Made by a program: the position numbers and the translations under genes. A DNA stretch of 64,000 nt from Pseudoneobacillus sp052180215 (GTDB lineage: Bacteria > Bacillota > Bacilli > Bacillales > Cytobacillaceae). Location: contig NZ_CP197471.1 of the NCBI RefSeq assembly GCF_052180215.1, forward strand, positions 1,336,001 to 1,400,000, read 5' to 3'. The notes below the pieces were generated by a model that had not been told where the DNA came from, did no database searches, and worked only from the letters and a program-made list of their open reading frames with translations. Positions 41,869 to 50,354 of this stretch are shown here, one piece after another. How positions within the stretch are numbered: the stretch's first letter is position 1; each line of letters opens with the position of its first letter.

Positions 41869-42846
41869 ATGGCGCAAATGACTATGATTCAAGCAATCAC
41901 GGATGCGTTACGTACAGAACTGCGAAATGATCCGAATGTATTAATTTTCGGTGAAGACGTAGGCGTAAATGGCGGGGTATTCCGTGCAACTGAAGGCCTG
42001 CAGCAAGAATTCGGGGAAGAACGTGTATTTGATACACCTCTTGCTGAGTCTGGAATTGGTGGTTTAGCTGTTGGTCTTACTTTGCAAGGCTTCCGTCCTG
42101 TTCCTGAAATTCAATTTTTTGGATTTGTATATGAAGTAATGGATTCTATTTCTGGACAGTTAGCACGTATGCGTTATCGTTCAGGTGGACGATTTAACGC
42201 ACCAGTAACTATTCGCTCACCATTCGGAGGCGGTGTACATACGCCTGAGATGCACGCTGATAGTTTAGAGGGATTAATGGCACAACAACCAGGTTTAAAG
42301 GTAGTTATTCCATCCACCCCTTACGATGCAAAAGGATTACTAATCTCTGCAATTCGTGATAATGATCCAGTTATTTTTCTTGAACACATGAAATTATATC
42401 GTTCTTTCCGTCAAGAAGTTCCTGAAGGAGAATACACCATTCCATTAGGTGTAGCTGAAGTGAAAAGAGAAGGAACAGATTTAACGATTGTCACTTATGG
42501 AGCTATGGTTCATGAATCATTAAAAGCAGCTGAAGAGCTCGCTAAAGATGGTTATTCTGTAGAAGTAATTGATTTACGTACAGTTAGCCCTCTAGATATT
42601 GAAACAATTATGGCTTCTGTTGAAAAAACAGGACGTGCGATTGTCGTTCAAGAAGCTCAAAAACAAGCAGGTATTGCTGCAAATGTTGTTGCAGAAATCA
42701 ATGACCGTGCAATTTTGAGCTTAGAGGCTCCAGTACTACGTGTGACTGCACCAGATACAGTGTTTGCATTCCCACAAGCAGAGACAGTATGGTTACCTAA
42801 TTACAAAGATGTTATCGAAACAGCGAAAAAGGTTTTAGAATTCTAA
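41869..42846 (+). CDS. pdhB: Pyruvate dehydrogenase E1 beta subunit
   Basis: 325 residues, transketolase-like pyrimidine-binding and C-terminal domains. Landmarks: FGEDVGVNGGVFRATEGL near the start, DTPLAESGI and HSPFGGGVHTPE-type loop (RSPFGGGVHTPEM). The ribosome binding site AAGGAG lies inside the pdhA end, so the two are coupled. It completes E1. Confidence 0.97.
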   Translation: MAQMTMIQAITDALRTELRNDPNVLIFGEDVGVNGGVFRATEGLQQEFGEERVFDTPLAESGIGGLAVGLTLQGFRPVPEIQFFGFVYEVMDSISGQLARMRYRSGGRFNAPVTIRSPFGGGVHTPEMHADSLEGLMAQQPGLKVVIPSTPYDAKGLLISAIRDNDPVIFLEHMKLYRSFRQEVPEGEYTIPLGVAEVKREGTDLTIVTYGAMVHESLKAAEELAKDGYSVEVIDLRTVSPLDIETIMASVEKTGRAIVVQEAQKQAGIAANVVAEINDRAILSLEAPVLRVTAPDTVFAFPQAETVWLPNYKDVIETAKKVLEF

Positions 42847-42852
42847 TATAGG

Positions 42853-42878
42853 GGAGAGGGCAAATGTCTGCCCTTTTC
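42853..42878 (+). promoter_or_regulatory. Hairpin in the pdhB-pdhC gap
   Basis: AGGGCA-AATGTC-TGCCCT, extendable by A-T and G-T pairs, followed by TTTTC. It resembles a weak terminator or processing site and could set the ratio of pdhAB to pdhCD mRNA. Confidence 0.5.
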
Positions 42879-42924
42879 ATGTTTGATATGTTTGAGACAG
42901 TGAAATTTAGGAGGGTGAAAATCC

Positions 42925-44268
42925 GTGTCATTTCAATTTAAATTACCTGATATTGGTGAAGGTATCCATGAAGGGGAAATCGTCAAGTGGTTTGTAAAAA
43001 AAGGCGATAAGGTTCAAGAAGACGATGTGCTATGTGAAGTTCAAAACGATAAAGCTGTTGTAGAAATTCCATCTCCTGTTGCTGGTACCGTTGAAGAAAT
43101 TTTAGTAGAAGAAGGCACTGTAGCAACAGTTGGACAAACTTTAATTACTTTTGATGCGCCTGGATATGAACATTTAAAATTTAAAGGTGATCATGAGGAA
43201 GAAGCACCAAAGCAAGAGGAAGCTCCATCGGCACCAGCACCAGCACCAGCACAAACTGCGGCTCCTTCTAACAATGAGAGTACTACAGCTAATGCAATTG
43301 CAGAAACACAGCCAGAAATAGACCCTAACCGTCGAATTATTGCAATGCCTTCTGTACGTAAATATGCTCGCGAAAAGAGTGTTGAGATTTCTCGTGTACA
43401 GGGTACTGGTAAAAATGGACGTATTTTAAAAGAAGATATTGATTCATTCCTAAGTGGTGGAGCAATTCAAGCAGCACCACAGGATGCTAATGTTGCTCAA
43501 GAAGGAACTGCTGCTGTAACGACTGAACAACCAACAGCTGCTGCAGCTCCAATTCCTCAAGGACAATATCCAGAAACACGAGAAAAAATGAGTGGTATTA
43601 GAAAAGCAATTGCGAAAGCAATGGTAAATTCTAAGCACACCGCACCACACGTTACCTTAATGGATGAAATAGATGTAACAAAGCTTGTTGCACACCGTAA
43701 GAAATTTAAAGAAGTGGCAGCTGCGAAAGGAATCAAACTTACTTTCCTTCCTTACGTAGTTAAAGCATTAACAAGTGCACTTCGTGAATATCCAGTATTA
43801 AATACATCATTGGATGATGCAAATAGTGAAATTATTCATAAGCATTATTTCAATATCGGTATTGCTGCTGACACAGAGAAAGGTTTATTAGTCCCTGTTG
43901 TAAAAGATGCTGACCGTAAGTCTGTATTCACTATTTCAAATGAAATCAATGAATTAGCTGGCAAAGCTAGAGACGGTAAACTTGCACCAGATGAAATGAA
44001 AGGTGCTTCATGTACCATCACTAACATTGGTTCTGCAGGTGGACAATGGTTTACACCAGTTATCAATCACCCAGAGGTTGCAATTTTAGGTATTGGAAGA
44101 ATCGCAGAAAAACCAGTGGTTAAAGATGGTGAGATTGTTGCAGCTCCTGTATTAGCTTTATCATTTAGCTTCGACCACAGAATGATTGATGGTGCAACAG
44201 CTCAAAACGCATTAAATCATATTAAACGTTTATTAAACGATCCAGAACTATTGTTAATGGAGGCGTAA
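42925..44268 (+). CDS. pdhC: Dihydrolipoamide acetyltransferase (E2)
   Basis: 447 residues: one lipoyl domain (1-78; lipoylated Lys43 in QNDKAVVEI), Ala/Pro-rich linker (about 92-110), peripheral subunit-binding domain (about 130-168, MPSVRKYAREK), a second linker and the catalytic domain (about 220-447) with HxxxDG as DHRMIDG. It forms the core of the PDH complex. GTG 42925 follows GGAGGGTGAAAATCC. Confidence 0.97.
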   Translation: MSFQFKLPDIGEGIHEGEIVKWFVKKGDKVQEDDVLCEVQNDKAVVEIPSPVAGTVEEILVEEGTVATVGQTLITFDAPGYEHLKFKGDHEEEAPKQEEAPSAPAPAPAQTAAPSNNESTTANAIAETQPEIDPNRRIIAMPSVRKYAREKSVEISRVQGTGKNGRILKEDIDSFLSGGAIQAAPQDANVAQEGTAAVTTEQPTAAAAPIPQGQYPETREKMSGIRKAIAKAMVNSKHTAPHVTLMDEIDVTKLVAHRKKFKEVAAAKGIKLTFLPYVVKALTSALREYPVLNTSLDDANSEIIHKHYFNIGIAADTEKGLLVPVVKDADRKSVFTISNEINELAGKARDGKLAPDEMKGASCTITNIGSAGGQWFTPVINHPEVAILGIGRIAEKPVVKDGEIVAAPVLALSFSFDHRMIDGATAQNALNHIKRLLNDPELLLMEA

Positions 44269-44271
44269 TCG

Positions 44272-45681
44272 ATGGTAGTTGGAGATTTTCCTATAGAAAC
44301 AGATACTCTCGTCATTGGGGCAGGTCCTGGTGGATACGTTGCAGCTATTCGTGCTGCACAACTAGGACAAAAAGTTACAATCGTTGAAAAAGCAATTCTA
44401 GGTGGAGTGTGCTTAAATGTTGGATGTATTCCATCCAAGGCGCTTATTGCAGCTGGACACCGTTATGAAACAGCAAAGCATTCTGATTCAATTGGTATTA
44501 CAGCTGAAAATGTAAAAGTTGATTTCAGCAAAGTACAAGCGTGGAAAGCAAGTGTGGTTAAGAAATTAACAGGTGGAGTTGAAGGCCTGTTAAAGGGAAA
44601 TAAAGTAGATATCGTTCGTGGTGAAGCGTATTTCGTAGATGCTAACACTCTTCGTGTAATGGACGAAAATTCTGCCCAAACTTATACTTTTAAAAATGCC
44701 ATTATTGCAACGGGATCTCGTCCGATTGAATTACCTGCATTTAAATATTCAAAACGTGTTTTAGATTCAACTGGAGCATTAGCCCTTGAAGAAATTCCAA
44801 ATAAAATTGTCGTTATCGGTGGCGGTTATATTGGAACTGAGCTAGGAGGAGCTTATGCTAACTTTGGTACCCAAGTAACCATCTTAGAAGGTACAGATGA
44901 AATCTTAAATGGTTTTGAAAAGCAAATGTCTGCACTTGTTAAACGTAACCTAAAGAAAAAAGGTGCAGAAATCATAACAAAAGCATTGGCTAAAGGTGTT
45001 CAAGAAAACGAAAATAGTGTAACTGTTACCTATGAAGTAAATGGTGAAGCAAAGACTGTCGAAGCTGATTATGTTTTTGTTATGGTTGGTCGTAAACCAA
45101 ATACCGATGAGATAGGTTTAGAGCAGGTAGGTATTGAAAAGACAGATCGTGGTATTATTAATGTTGATAAACAGTGCCGAACAAATATCAGCAATATATA
45201 TGCCATTGGAGATGTTGTAGCAGGTCCACCATTAGCTCATAAAGCATCATACGAAGGTAAAATTGCTGCAGAAGCGATTGCTGGGCATCCTTCAGAAATC
45301 GATTATTTAGGAATTCCTGCTGTCGTTTTCTCTGATCCTGAATTAGCTTCAGTTGGATACACAGAGGCTCAAGCTAAAGAAGAGGGTATAGAGATTATCG
45401 CAGCTAAATTCCCGTTCGCTGCAAACGGCCGTGCACTTGCACTTGATGCAACAGATGGTTTTGTAAAATTAATTACACGTAAAGAAGACGGATTAGTCAT
45501 TGGAGCTCAAATTGCTGGCCCTAGTGCATCTGACATGATTGCTGAGTTAGGACTGGCGATTGAGACTGGAATGACAGCTGAAGATTTAGCAATGACTATT
45601 CATGCTCATCCAACTCTTGGTGAAATTACAATGGAAGCTGCAGAAGTTGCACTTGGTAGTCCAATTCATATTATTAAATAA
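44272..45681 (+). CDS. pdhD: Dihydrolipoamide dehydrogenase (E3)
   Basis: 469 residues. FAD-binding GAGPGGYVAA, redox-active disulfide GGVCLNVGCIPSKAL, NAD-binding GGGYIGTELG, and C-terminal HAHPTLGE with the active-site His. It reoxidises the lipoyl arm for PDH and probably other 2-oxoacid complexes. Separated from pdhC by 3 bp with GGAGGCG inside pdhC. Confidence 0.97.
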   Translation: MVVGDFPIETDTLVIGAGPGGYVAAIRAAQLGQKVTIVEKAILGGVCLNVGCIPSKALIAAGHRYETAKHSDSIGITAENVKVDFSKVQAWKASVVKKLTGGVEGLLKGNKVDIVRGEAYFVDANTLRVMDENSAQTYTFKNAIIATGSRPIELPAFKYSKRVLDSTGALALEEIPNKIVVIGGGYIGTELGGAYANFGTQVTILEGTDEILNGFEKQMSALVKRNLKKKGAEIITKALAKGVQENENSVTVTYEVNGEAKTVEADYVFVMVGRKPNTDEIGLEQVGIEKTDRGIINVDKQCRTNISNIYAIGDVVAGPPLAHKASYEGKIAAEAIAGHPSEIDYLGIPAVVFSDPELASVGYTEAQAKEEGIEIIAAKFPFAANGRALALDATDGFVKLITRKEDGLVIGAQIAGPSASDMIAELGLAIETGMTAEDLAMTIHAHPTLGEITMEAAEVALGSPIHIIK

Positions 45682-45685
45682 TAAA

Positions 45686-45713
45686 AGCAGACCTAAAACG
45701 TTTTAGGTCTGCT
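45686..45713 (+). terminator. First terminator hairpin after pdhD
   Basis: AGCAGACCTAAAAC / GTTTTAGGTCTGCT, a perfect 14-bp stem. Confidence 0.8.
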
Positions 45714-45715
45714 AC

Positions 45716-45750
45716 AAAGGTCCTTTTCAATTTGAAAAGGACTTTTATTT
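45716..45750. terminator. Bidirectional terminator pdhD / slp-like gene
   Basis: GTCCTTTTCAA / TTGAAAAGGAC with A/T tracts on both sides; it reaches the stop codon of the convergent gene. Confidence 0.85.
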
Positions 45751-46125
45751 TTGTATTTCAAGTGCTTTAGAGGTTGGTTGTACGATTTGGTCTTTTGTTA
45801 CTTTACCGTTGATATTAGAGACGATTTGATTATTATAAATAACAACAATGGCCGGAGAACTTTTTATTTTAAAGGATTCATAATACTTTTTACCATTAGC
45901 TTTTGTAAGAACCATCATATTTTTTATTTCCTCTGGAAAATCTTTCCGCAGTTCAATTATAGCATCATAATAAGGTGCTTCAACTTGAACATTTGCCTCA
46001 TCTGTAAAAAAGACTATTTGTTTTACATTCTTTTTAATCGATAAAGAATCAATAGAATAATGATTATTACAAGAGGCTATGAAAAATAGTATGGTACATA
46101 TAGAAACCAGAGCCAACCCTTTCAT
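45745..46125 (-). CDS. slp: Slp-like small lipoprotein
   Basis: 126 residues. Lipobox FIASC (Cys19), then a thioredoxin-like domain (VKQIVFFTDEA ... KSSPAIVVIYNNQIV) without a CxxC centre. Its size, lipobox and place between pdhD and speA match B. subtilis slp, a small peptidoglycan-associated lipoprotein of unknown function. Sequence similarity is modest as far as I can judge, so the symbol rests mainly on synteny. Confidence 0.65.
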   Translation of the reverse strand: MKGLALVSICTILFFIASCNNHYSIDSLSIKKNVKQIVFFTDEANVQVEAPYYDAIIELRKDFPEEIKNMMVLTKANGKKYYESFKIKSSPAIVVIYNNQIVSNINGKVTKDQIVQPTSKALEIQK

Positions 46126-46309
46126 TTGTACGCCTCGCTTTATTAAAAAATATAAGTAAGTGTCGAAAATTCGTCAATTTTACCTATATTCTAGCATAGA
46201 AGATAGGTAAAAATAGGCTTGTCATTTATTTGTTACACAAATGAAAAATAACTGATGGATTCCATTCATATATTTAGTTTAAGTGATATTAAAGGGGATG
46301 GAGGATGTA

Positions 46310-46549
46310 ATGAGGGTATATGTAGTGGTTTTATTACAATTAATCCTTTGGAGTGGATATACTCTGTTAGAATGGCTTTCGCAACATGATCAGGTTGTTT
46401 ATAATGTCTTAATGTTTTTTATATTTTTCTATTTAGCCATACAGATAGGTAACTCAATAATGAAATCGGCAAAGAAAACAATATTTATCACAACATTTAG
46501 TTTATCCTTATATGCTTCCTTTCACTTTACTCTAAATATGTTTAAGTAG
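46310..46549 (+). CDS. Small membrane protein, 79 aa
   Basis: Start ATG 46310 with GGAGG five bases upstream (the ATG at 46283 precedes this ribosome binding site). 79 residues, three hydrophobic segments (about 2-20, 28-46, 57-75) connected by short charged loops. No family recognised. It sits between slp and a GC-rich repeat. Confidence 0.65.
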   Translation: MRVYVVVLLQLILWSGYTLLEWLSQHDQVVYNVLMFFIFFYLAIQIGNSIMKSAKKTIFITTFSLSLYASFHFTLNMFK

Positions 46550-46578
46550 TTTTTATATAAGCTCTGTTAAACTTGCCT

Positions 46579-46815
46579 GTTGATTTCCGCTTCAGGCACT
46601 TCGCTTTCCGTGGGAAGAATTATGAAAAAGCCCTACTGCCGGCTTTTTCAAAAAACAAATTTTTCCTTGGGCGTTTCGGCGAGCCTCCTCGGCGTTTACG
46701 CCTGCGGGGTACAAATGATCCCTCCTGTGGATCATTTTACTAGGTCTCCCCTGAACCGTACTTCCACAGGAGTCTTCGTGCCTTCCGCTCCAAACAACAG
46801 GGGGTGTAAATCAAC
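46579..46815. repeat. GC-rich inverted-repeat element, copy 2
   Basis: About 237 bp bounded by GTTGATTTCCGC and AATCAAC. It has the same order of blocks as copy 1 at 34289: GAAAAAGCC/GGCTTTTTC hairpin, GAGCCTCCTCGGCG core, AAATGATCC/GGATCATTT hairpin and GGTCTCCC. An 87-codon frame runs through it but has no ribosome binding site and I reject it. Confidence 0.85.
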
Positions 46816-46876
46816 AGTATTCTTTAATAAAGCCAAAGCATAAAAGGGAATCCTTTATAAACTATTAAGTTCAAAG

Positions 46877-46905
46877 AGACCATATAGTTACTTATGGTCT
46901 CTATT
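46877..46905. terminator. Terminator-like hairpin
   Basis: AGAGACCATA-N7-TATGGTCTCT followed by ATTTTC on the plus strand; contains the stop codon of the minus-strand gene. Confidence 0.75.
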
Positions 46906-47226
46906 TTCACTTTTTGTCATAAACCTTAAAAATAGACCAGCTACTGAAAATAGTAAGATGAATGAAATAATAAAAGAAATGAGAAACGGAATAAAGGAAA
47001 AAGTTGTTTTTGTTTCTTTTAAAGGTTGTAATTTTATTTCAAGAGGATAATCTTTCGTATTTTCTGAAAGCTGAATTTTTTGTTTGAGAAAAGGAATTGG
47101 ACCTCCAAATGAAATCGTTTGTTCAGAATTATTCATAGGTTTTTCAATATAAACTAAAAAAATCTTGGGTGATAATGAGGTGAAAATAAAAGCGATAATC
47201 GCTGTATATATAACAATTTTTTTCAA
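46888..47226 (-). CDS. Hypothetical membrane-anchored protein
   Basis: 112 residues: an N-terminal hydrophobic segment (about 4-25), an extracellular loop of about 55 residues and a second helix (about 77-103) followed by a basic tail. TTG 47226 with AAAGGAGAAG upstream. No family recognised. It follows the DUF1885 gene on the same strand, but a terminator at 47251-47280 separates the two. Confidence 0.6.
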   Translation of the reverse strand: MKKIVIYTAIIAFIFTSLSPKIFLVYIEKPMNNSEQTISFGGPIPFLKQKIQLSENTKDYPLEIKLQPLKETKTTFSFIPFLISFIISFILLFSVAGLFLRFMTKSENRDHK

Positions 47227-47254
47227 GCTTTTTTCTTCTCCTTTCGAAATAGAA

Positions 47255-47282
47255 AAGAACAGCTTCTGGGCTGTTCTTATGT
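47255..47282 (-). terminator. Terminator of the DUF1885 gene
   Basis: AAGAACAGC / GCTGTTCTT; minus strand followed by TTCTATTT. Confidence 0.8.
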
Positions 47283-47288
47283 TTAATG

Positions 47289-47723
47289 TTATTTTCTTGG
47301 GTAATAATACATAATTCTACCATTAAATAAATGAAGTTCAGCTTTCAATTTCTTTGCTAAAAATTTACAAAACTCATTGGCTTTGCCTTTATCTCCATAG
47401 GTTGAAATTTCTGGTAAAGTGATTTGTATGTATGTTTGTTCTCTTTGGGTCCCATCACCATTGTCAATCATTTCCTTATCAACCCCGAGTAAAATAGCCT
47501 TATATCTATCATGAGTAGAGTATAGATAAAACCATTGCCCTTTACCAGACGGTTCTTCCTTAATTTCATATGGGAATGCCGCATCCGTAAACTGCCAGTT
47601 TAATTGATCCCCCGTCTTGGATGTAATATCTTTATAATAAAAGAAAAAATCCTTCATTTCGTCTGTGCTAATATCCGTTTTTTCGGATGAAGGGACTAAT
47701 TTAATATAAGCGTTATTTGCCAA
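47289..47723 (-). CDS. DUF1885 family protein
   Basis: About 144 residues of the DUF1885 family (LANNAYIKLVPSSEK start, YYKDITSKTGDQLNWQF, ending YYYPRK). Soluble; function unknown, structures known from the B. cereus group. I choose TTG 47723, which has AAGGAGG seven bases upstream; the ATG at 47756 lies before that ribosome binding site. Confidence 0.75.
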   Translation of the reverse strand: MANNAYIKLVPSSEKTDISTDEMKDFFFYYKDITSKTGDQLNWQFTDAAFPYEIKEEPSGKGQWFYLYSTHDRYKAILLGVDKEMIDNGDGTQREQTYIQITLPEISTYGDKGKANEFCKFLAKKLKAELHLFNGRIMYYYPRK

Positions 47724-47879
47724 CGGTATCTCCTCCTTAGTTACCTGCTCATTCATATTCTAGCACTGAATAAAATCGTATGACAACTCATCTAAGAAAG
47801 ATTTTTCTAAAACTTATTGAATTATTGACACAAATAACTTATAATAATATTCTAAATATTCAAAATAAGGAGGAATTCT

Positions 47880-48179
47880 ATGGAGCTTTTTGATAAATTA
47901 TATGATGAACATGAAAAAGTACAGGTAAGATTTATTGGTTTTGCAACTGAAAACGCTAGGTATGATTTTGGTATTATCTATACTAACATGTTTTTCGGAA
48001 AACCCCTTGTCGTCTGTATGCAAACTGGCCGCTCAACTCTCCTCGATTTAAGAGACATAGAAGATATCGATCATTTACAGCAAGTATTCCGTATCCCAAA
48101 TAAAGAACAAGTTTCAGATTTAGTAGATTTCTTTAGAGAATCAATCCCCGGTATTTCATTTGAGACTCAATACGAATAA
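47880..48179 (+). CDS. DUF3055 family protein
   Basis: 99 residues, acidic, beginning MELFDKLYDEHEKVQVRFIG with YDFGIIYTNMFFGKPLVVCM; the DUF3055 (SAV4026-like) family found throughout Bacillaceae and staphylococci. Function unknown. ATG 47880 follows AAGGAGGAATTCT. Terminated before the SR1 promoter. Confidence 0.8.
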   Translation: MELFDKLYDEHEKVQVRFIGFATENARYDFGIIYTNMFFGKPLVVCMQTGRSTLLDLRDIEDIDHLQQVFRIPNKEQVSDLVDFFRESIPGISFETQYE

Positions 48180-48183
48180 GATT

Positions 48184-48220
48184 AAAAAACAGATCTTTGG
48201 GCTCAAAGGTCTGTTTTTTA
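48184..48220 (+). terminator. Terminator of the DUF3055 gene
   Basis: AAAAAACAGATCTTTG / CAAAGGTCTGTTTTTT with one G-T pair. Confidence 0.9.
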
Positions 48221-48248
48221 TGTATATTATGAGTGCTAGTGAAATATA

Positions 48249-48259
48249 TATGTTATACA
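48249..48259 (+). promoter_or_regulatory. CcpN operator I of SR1
   Basis: TATGTTATACA matches the CcpN consensus TRTGHYATAYW at all 11 positions. It lies just upstream of the -35 box. Confidence 0.75.
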
Positions 48260-48267
48260 ATTTAGGC

Positions 48268-48296
48268 TTGAAATTTTAAATGTGTTATATTATTAT
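48268..48296 (+). promoter_or_regulatory. SR1 promoter
   Basis: -35 TTGAAA (48268-48273), 17-bp spacer, -10 TATTAT (48291-48296); predicted start near 48303. Confidence 0.78.
48281..48291 (+). promoter_or_regulatory. CcpN operator II of SR1
   Basis: TGTGTTATATT, again a full match to TRTGHYATAYW, inside the spacer and touching the -10 box. CcpN represses gapB, pckA and sr1 under glycolytic conditions in B. subtilis. Confidence 0.75.
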
Positions 48297-48312
48297 TTAA
48301 TTGAGGATGTTA

Positions 48313-48327
48313 TTAAAGCGCTTTCAA
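48313..48327 (+). promoter_or_regulatory. cre site (CcpA) in SR1
   Basis: TTAAAGCGCTTTCAA. Either strand matches the cre consensus TGWAARCGYTWNCW at 13 of 14 positions. It lies about 10-25 bases after the predicted start, a roadblock position. Confidence 0.8.
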
Positions 48328-48368
48328 TATTGCGCAGCCACTTATTATGAAAAGGGGAATGAGAAAAA

Positions 48369-48497
48369 ATGGGTACAATTGTATGCCAAACTTGTAACTC
48401 TACTATCGATCATTTTGAAGATGAAAAAGTGACAATTCTTTACTCTAAATGTAAATGTGATGGCTGCGAAACAGGGCATCATCATGAAAAAGAATAA
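48369..48497 (+). CDS. SR1P, GapA-binding peptide
   Basis: 42 residues starting MGTIVCQTCNSTIDHFEDEK and containing VTILYSKCKCDGCE, clearly the SR1P peptide (B. subtilis 39 aa: same MGTIVCQ head, IDHFEDEKVT core and Cys pairs). SR1P binds GapA and promotes its interaction with RNase J1, whose gene is also in this window. AAAGGGGAATGAG precedes ATG 48369. A His-rich tail (GHHHEKE) is specific to this copy. Confidence 0.9.
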   Translation: MGTIVCQTCNSTIDHFEDEKVTILYSKCKCDGCETGHHHEKE

Positions 48498-48513
48498 TTA
48501 TAATTAATATGAA

Positions 48514-48547
48514 AAACAGCATTCAATGTGAATGCTGTTTATTTTTG
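48514..48547. terminator. Bidirectional terminator SR1 / speA
   Basis: AAACAGCATTCA / TGAATGCTGTTT followed by ATTTTTG; on the minus strand the stem is followed by TTCATATT. Confidence 0.9.
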
Positions 48548-48566
48548 TTTGTCTAATACCATAATG

Positions 48567-50036
48567 CTATTGAATAGCTTTATGCTCCATAATTACTCGA
48601 AGATGCTTGATTTCATCATCCTCTGGTCCCTGTACTGGAAGTCCAGCTTCCATATTTTTCTGTATATAACTCAGATTATCCTTTGTAATAATTTCACCTG
48701 GGATGAAAATAGGTATACCTGGTGGATAGACCATTACGAATTCAGCAATAATTCTTCCAACTGCTTCATTAATTGGAACAAGTTCTGTATCTGAATAGAA
48801 GGCATCTCGTGGCGTTAATGCTAATTTAGGAATGTCCGGCAATAATACCTGAGCAGATACCTTTCCAGATAAATGATGGAATTCCTTAGATAGAACTTTT
48901 AATGCTTCAATTAGGATATCAGCTTCTCTTTGAGTGTCCCCTGGAGTAATAATACACAAAATATTATATAAATCAGACATTTCTACTTCAATATTAAAGT
49001 TTTCTCTTAACCAGACTTCTACATCATAACCATTTAGGCCTAGATCCTTAATGGAAATAATTAATTTTGTTGGATCATAATCGAAAGTTGCTTTTGTACC
49101 TAATATTTCTTCCCCAACACAATGTAAATGGTCAATTTTATTAATTTCACTTCGCATATATTGTGCTAATTTTATGGTCTTATCAATTAGTTCTCTTCCT
49201 TCAGTTGCTAATCTTTTTCTAGCTACATCAAGTGAAGCAAGTAAAAGATAGGAGGTCGAAGTTGTTGTTAGCATACTTAAAATGGATTGAACTCTTTTGG
49301 AAGAAACAAGACCTTCCCTAACATTCAGAATGGAGCTTTGTGTCATAGAGCCACCCAATTTATGAACGCTTGTGGCAGCCATATCTGCACCAGCTTGCAT
49401 CGCTGAAAGCGGTAAGTCCTCATGGAAGTGAATATGAACTCCATGTGCTTCATCTACTAAAACAGGGACATGATACGAGTGAGCAATTTCAACAATTTTT
49501 TTTAAATCTGCAGATACACCAAAGTAAGTAGGATTAATGACTAGGACACCTTTAGCATCAGGATGTTGTTCAAGAGCTCTTGAAACGGAGTCATTCGTAA
49601 TACCGTGGGAAATTCCCAATTCTAAGTCCACTTCTGGATGTATAAAAATAGGAGTTGCACCAGAAAACACGATTGCTGACATAACAGACTTATGAACATT
49701 TCGTGGTACGATGATTTTATCTCCAGGTCCACATACCGCCATAACCATAGTCATAATAGCACCGCTAGTACCTTGAACAGAGAAAAATGTATGGTCTGCT
49801 CCAAAAGCTTCAGCTGCTAAATCCTGTGCTTGTTTGATTATTCCTTTAGGAGAATGTAAATCATCTAGCGGCCCAATATTAATTAAATCAATAGATAATG
49901 CATTATCCCCGATAAAGTTACGAAATTCTGTATCTATTCCAGCTCCTTTTTTATGACCAGGGATATGGAATTGAACTGGATTTTTTTTTGCATGTGCGAC
50001 TAAACCACTAAAAAGTGGAGTTTCATTTTGCGACAA
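48567..50036 (-). CDS. speA: Arginine decarboxylase SpeA
   Basis: 489 residues of the Orn/Lys/Arg decarboxylase (fold type I PLP) family. The PLP lysine is in TSVHKLGGSMTQSS, with VDEAHGVH upstream and the C-terminal VMVYPPGIPIFIPGE motif. It converts arginine to agmatine, the first step of polyamine synthesis in Bacillus. TTG 50036 has AAAGAGGTGTGAG upstream. Convergent with SR1, in the same arrangement as in B. subtilis. Confidence 0.93.
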   Translation of the reverse strand: MSQNETPLFSGLVAHAKKNPVQFHIPGHKKGAGIDTEFRNFIGDNALSIDLINIGPLDDLHSPKGIIKQAQDLAAEAFGADHTFFSVQGTSGAIMTMVMAVCGPGDKIIVPRNVHKSVMSAIVFSGATPIFIHPEVDLELGISHGITNDSVSRALEQHPDAKGVLVINPTYFGVSADLKKIVEIAHSYHVPVLVDEAHGVHIHFHEDLPLSAMQAGADMAATSVHKLGGSMTQSSILNVREGLVSSKRVQSILSMLTTTSTSYLLLASLDVARKRLATEGRELIDKTIKLAQYMRSEINKIDHLHCVGEEILGTKATFDYDPTKLIISIKDLGLNGYDVEVWLRENFNIEVEMSDLYNILCIITPGDTQREADILIEALKVLSKEFHHLSGKVSAQVLLPDIPKLALTPRDAFYSDTELVPINEAVGRIIAEFVMVYPPGIPIFIPGEIITKDNLSYIQKNMEAGLPVQGPEDDEIKHLRVIMEHKAIQ

Positions 50037-50354
50037 TTTTATCTCACACCTCTTTATAGTTGAATTACCTATACATTTTTTTGTATAGAGATTTTTGTAG
50101 CAGGAAAAACAAAATGTTAAAAAGTCATTTTTACTCTATAATGACAGAAGTTATCTTCTTATCTATAGAAATCAATTAACTTTATTCCATGTATAAAAAG
50201 TCATAAAACAAATGAATTATAGCACTTATCGTAATGCTTGCATAGTGAAAAATATTGAAATAAGTAAACTGATTTTATATAGTTTTTGATTAATAAAGGA
50301 AAATAAAACATAAAAATCGAACTTATCAAAGAATGTATATAAAGGGGGATAAAA
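50037..50354. other. Intergenic region speA / nitronate monooxygenase gene
   Basis: 318 bp between divergent genes. A palindrome CTATACA-AAAAAA-TGTATAG (minus strand) lies about 35-60 bases before speA. No promoter pair is convincing on either strand. Confidence 0.4.

Larger units (their letters stand above)
48303..48546 (+). ncRNA. SR1 dual-function regulatory RNA
   Basis: Transcript predicted from the promoter at 48268-48296 to the terminator at 48514-48546, about 240 nt (B. subtilis SR1 is 205 nt). It carries the sr1p frame. In B. subtilis SR1 also base-pairs with ahrC mRNA, the arginine catabolic activator; I cannot test that pairing here because ahrC is not in the window. Confidence 0.78.

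Noticed and set aside
46580..46843. 87-codon plus-strand frame in the second GC-rich repeat
   Set aside because: No ribosome binding site, composition follows the repeat, and no corresponding intact frame exists in copy 1.
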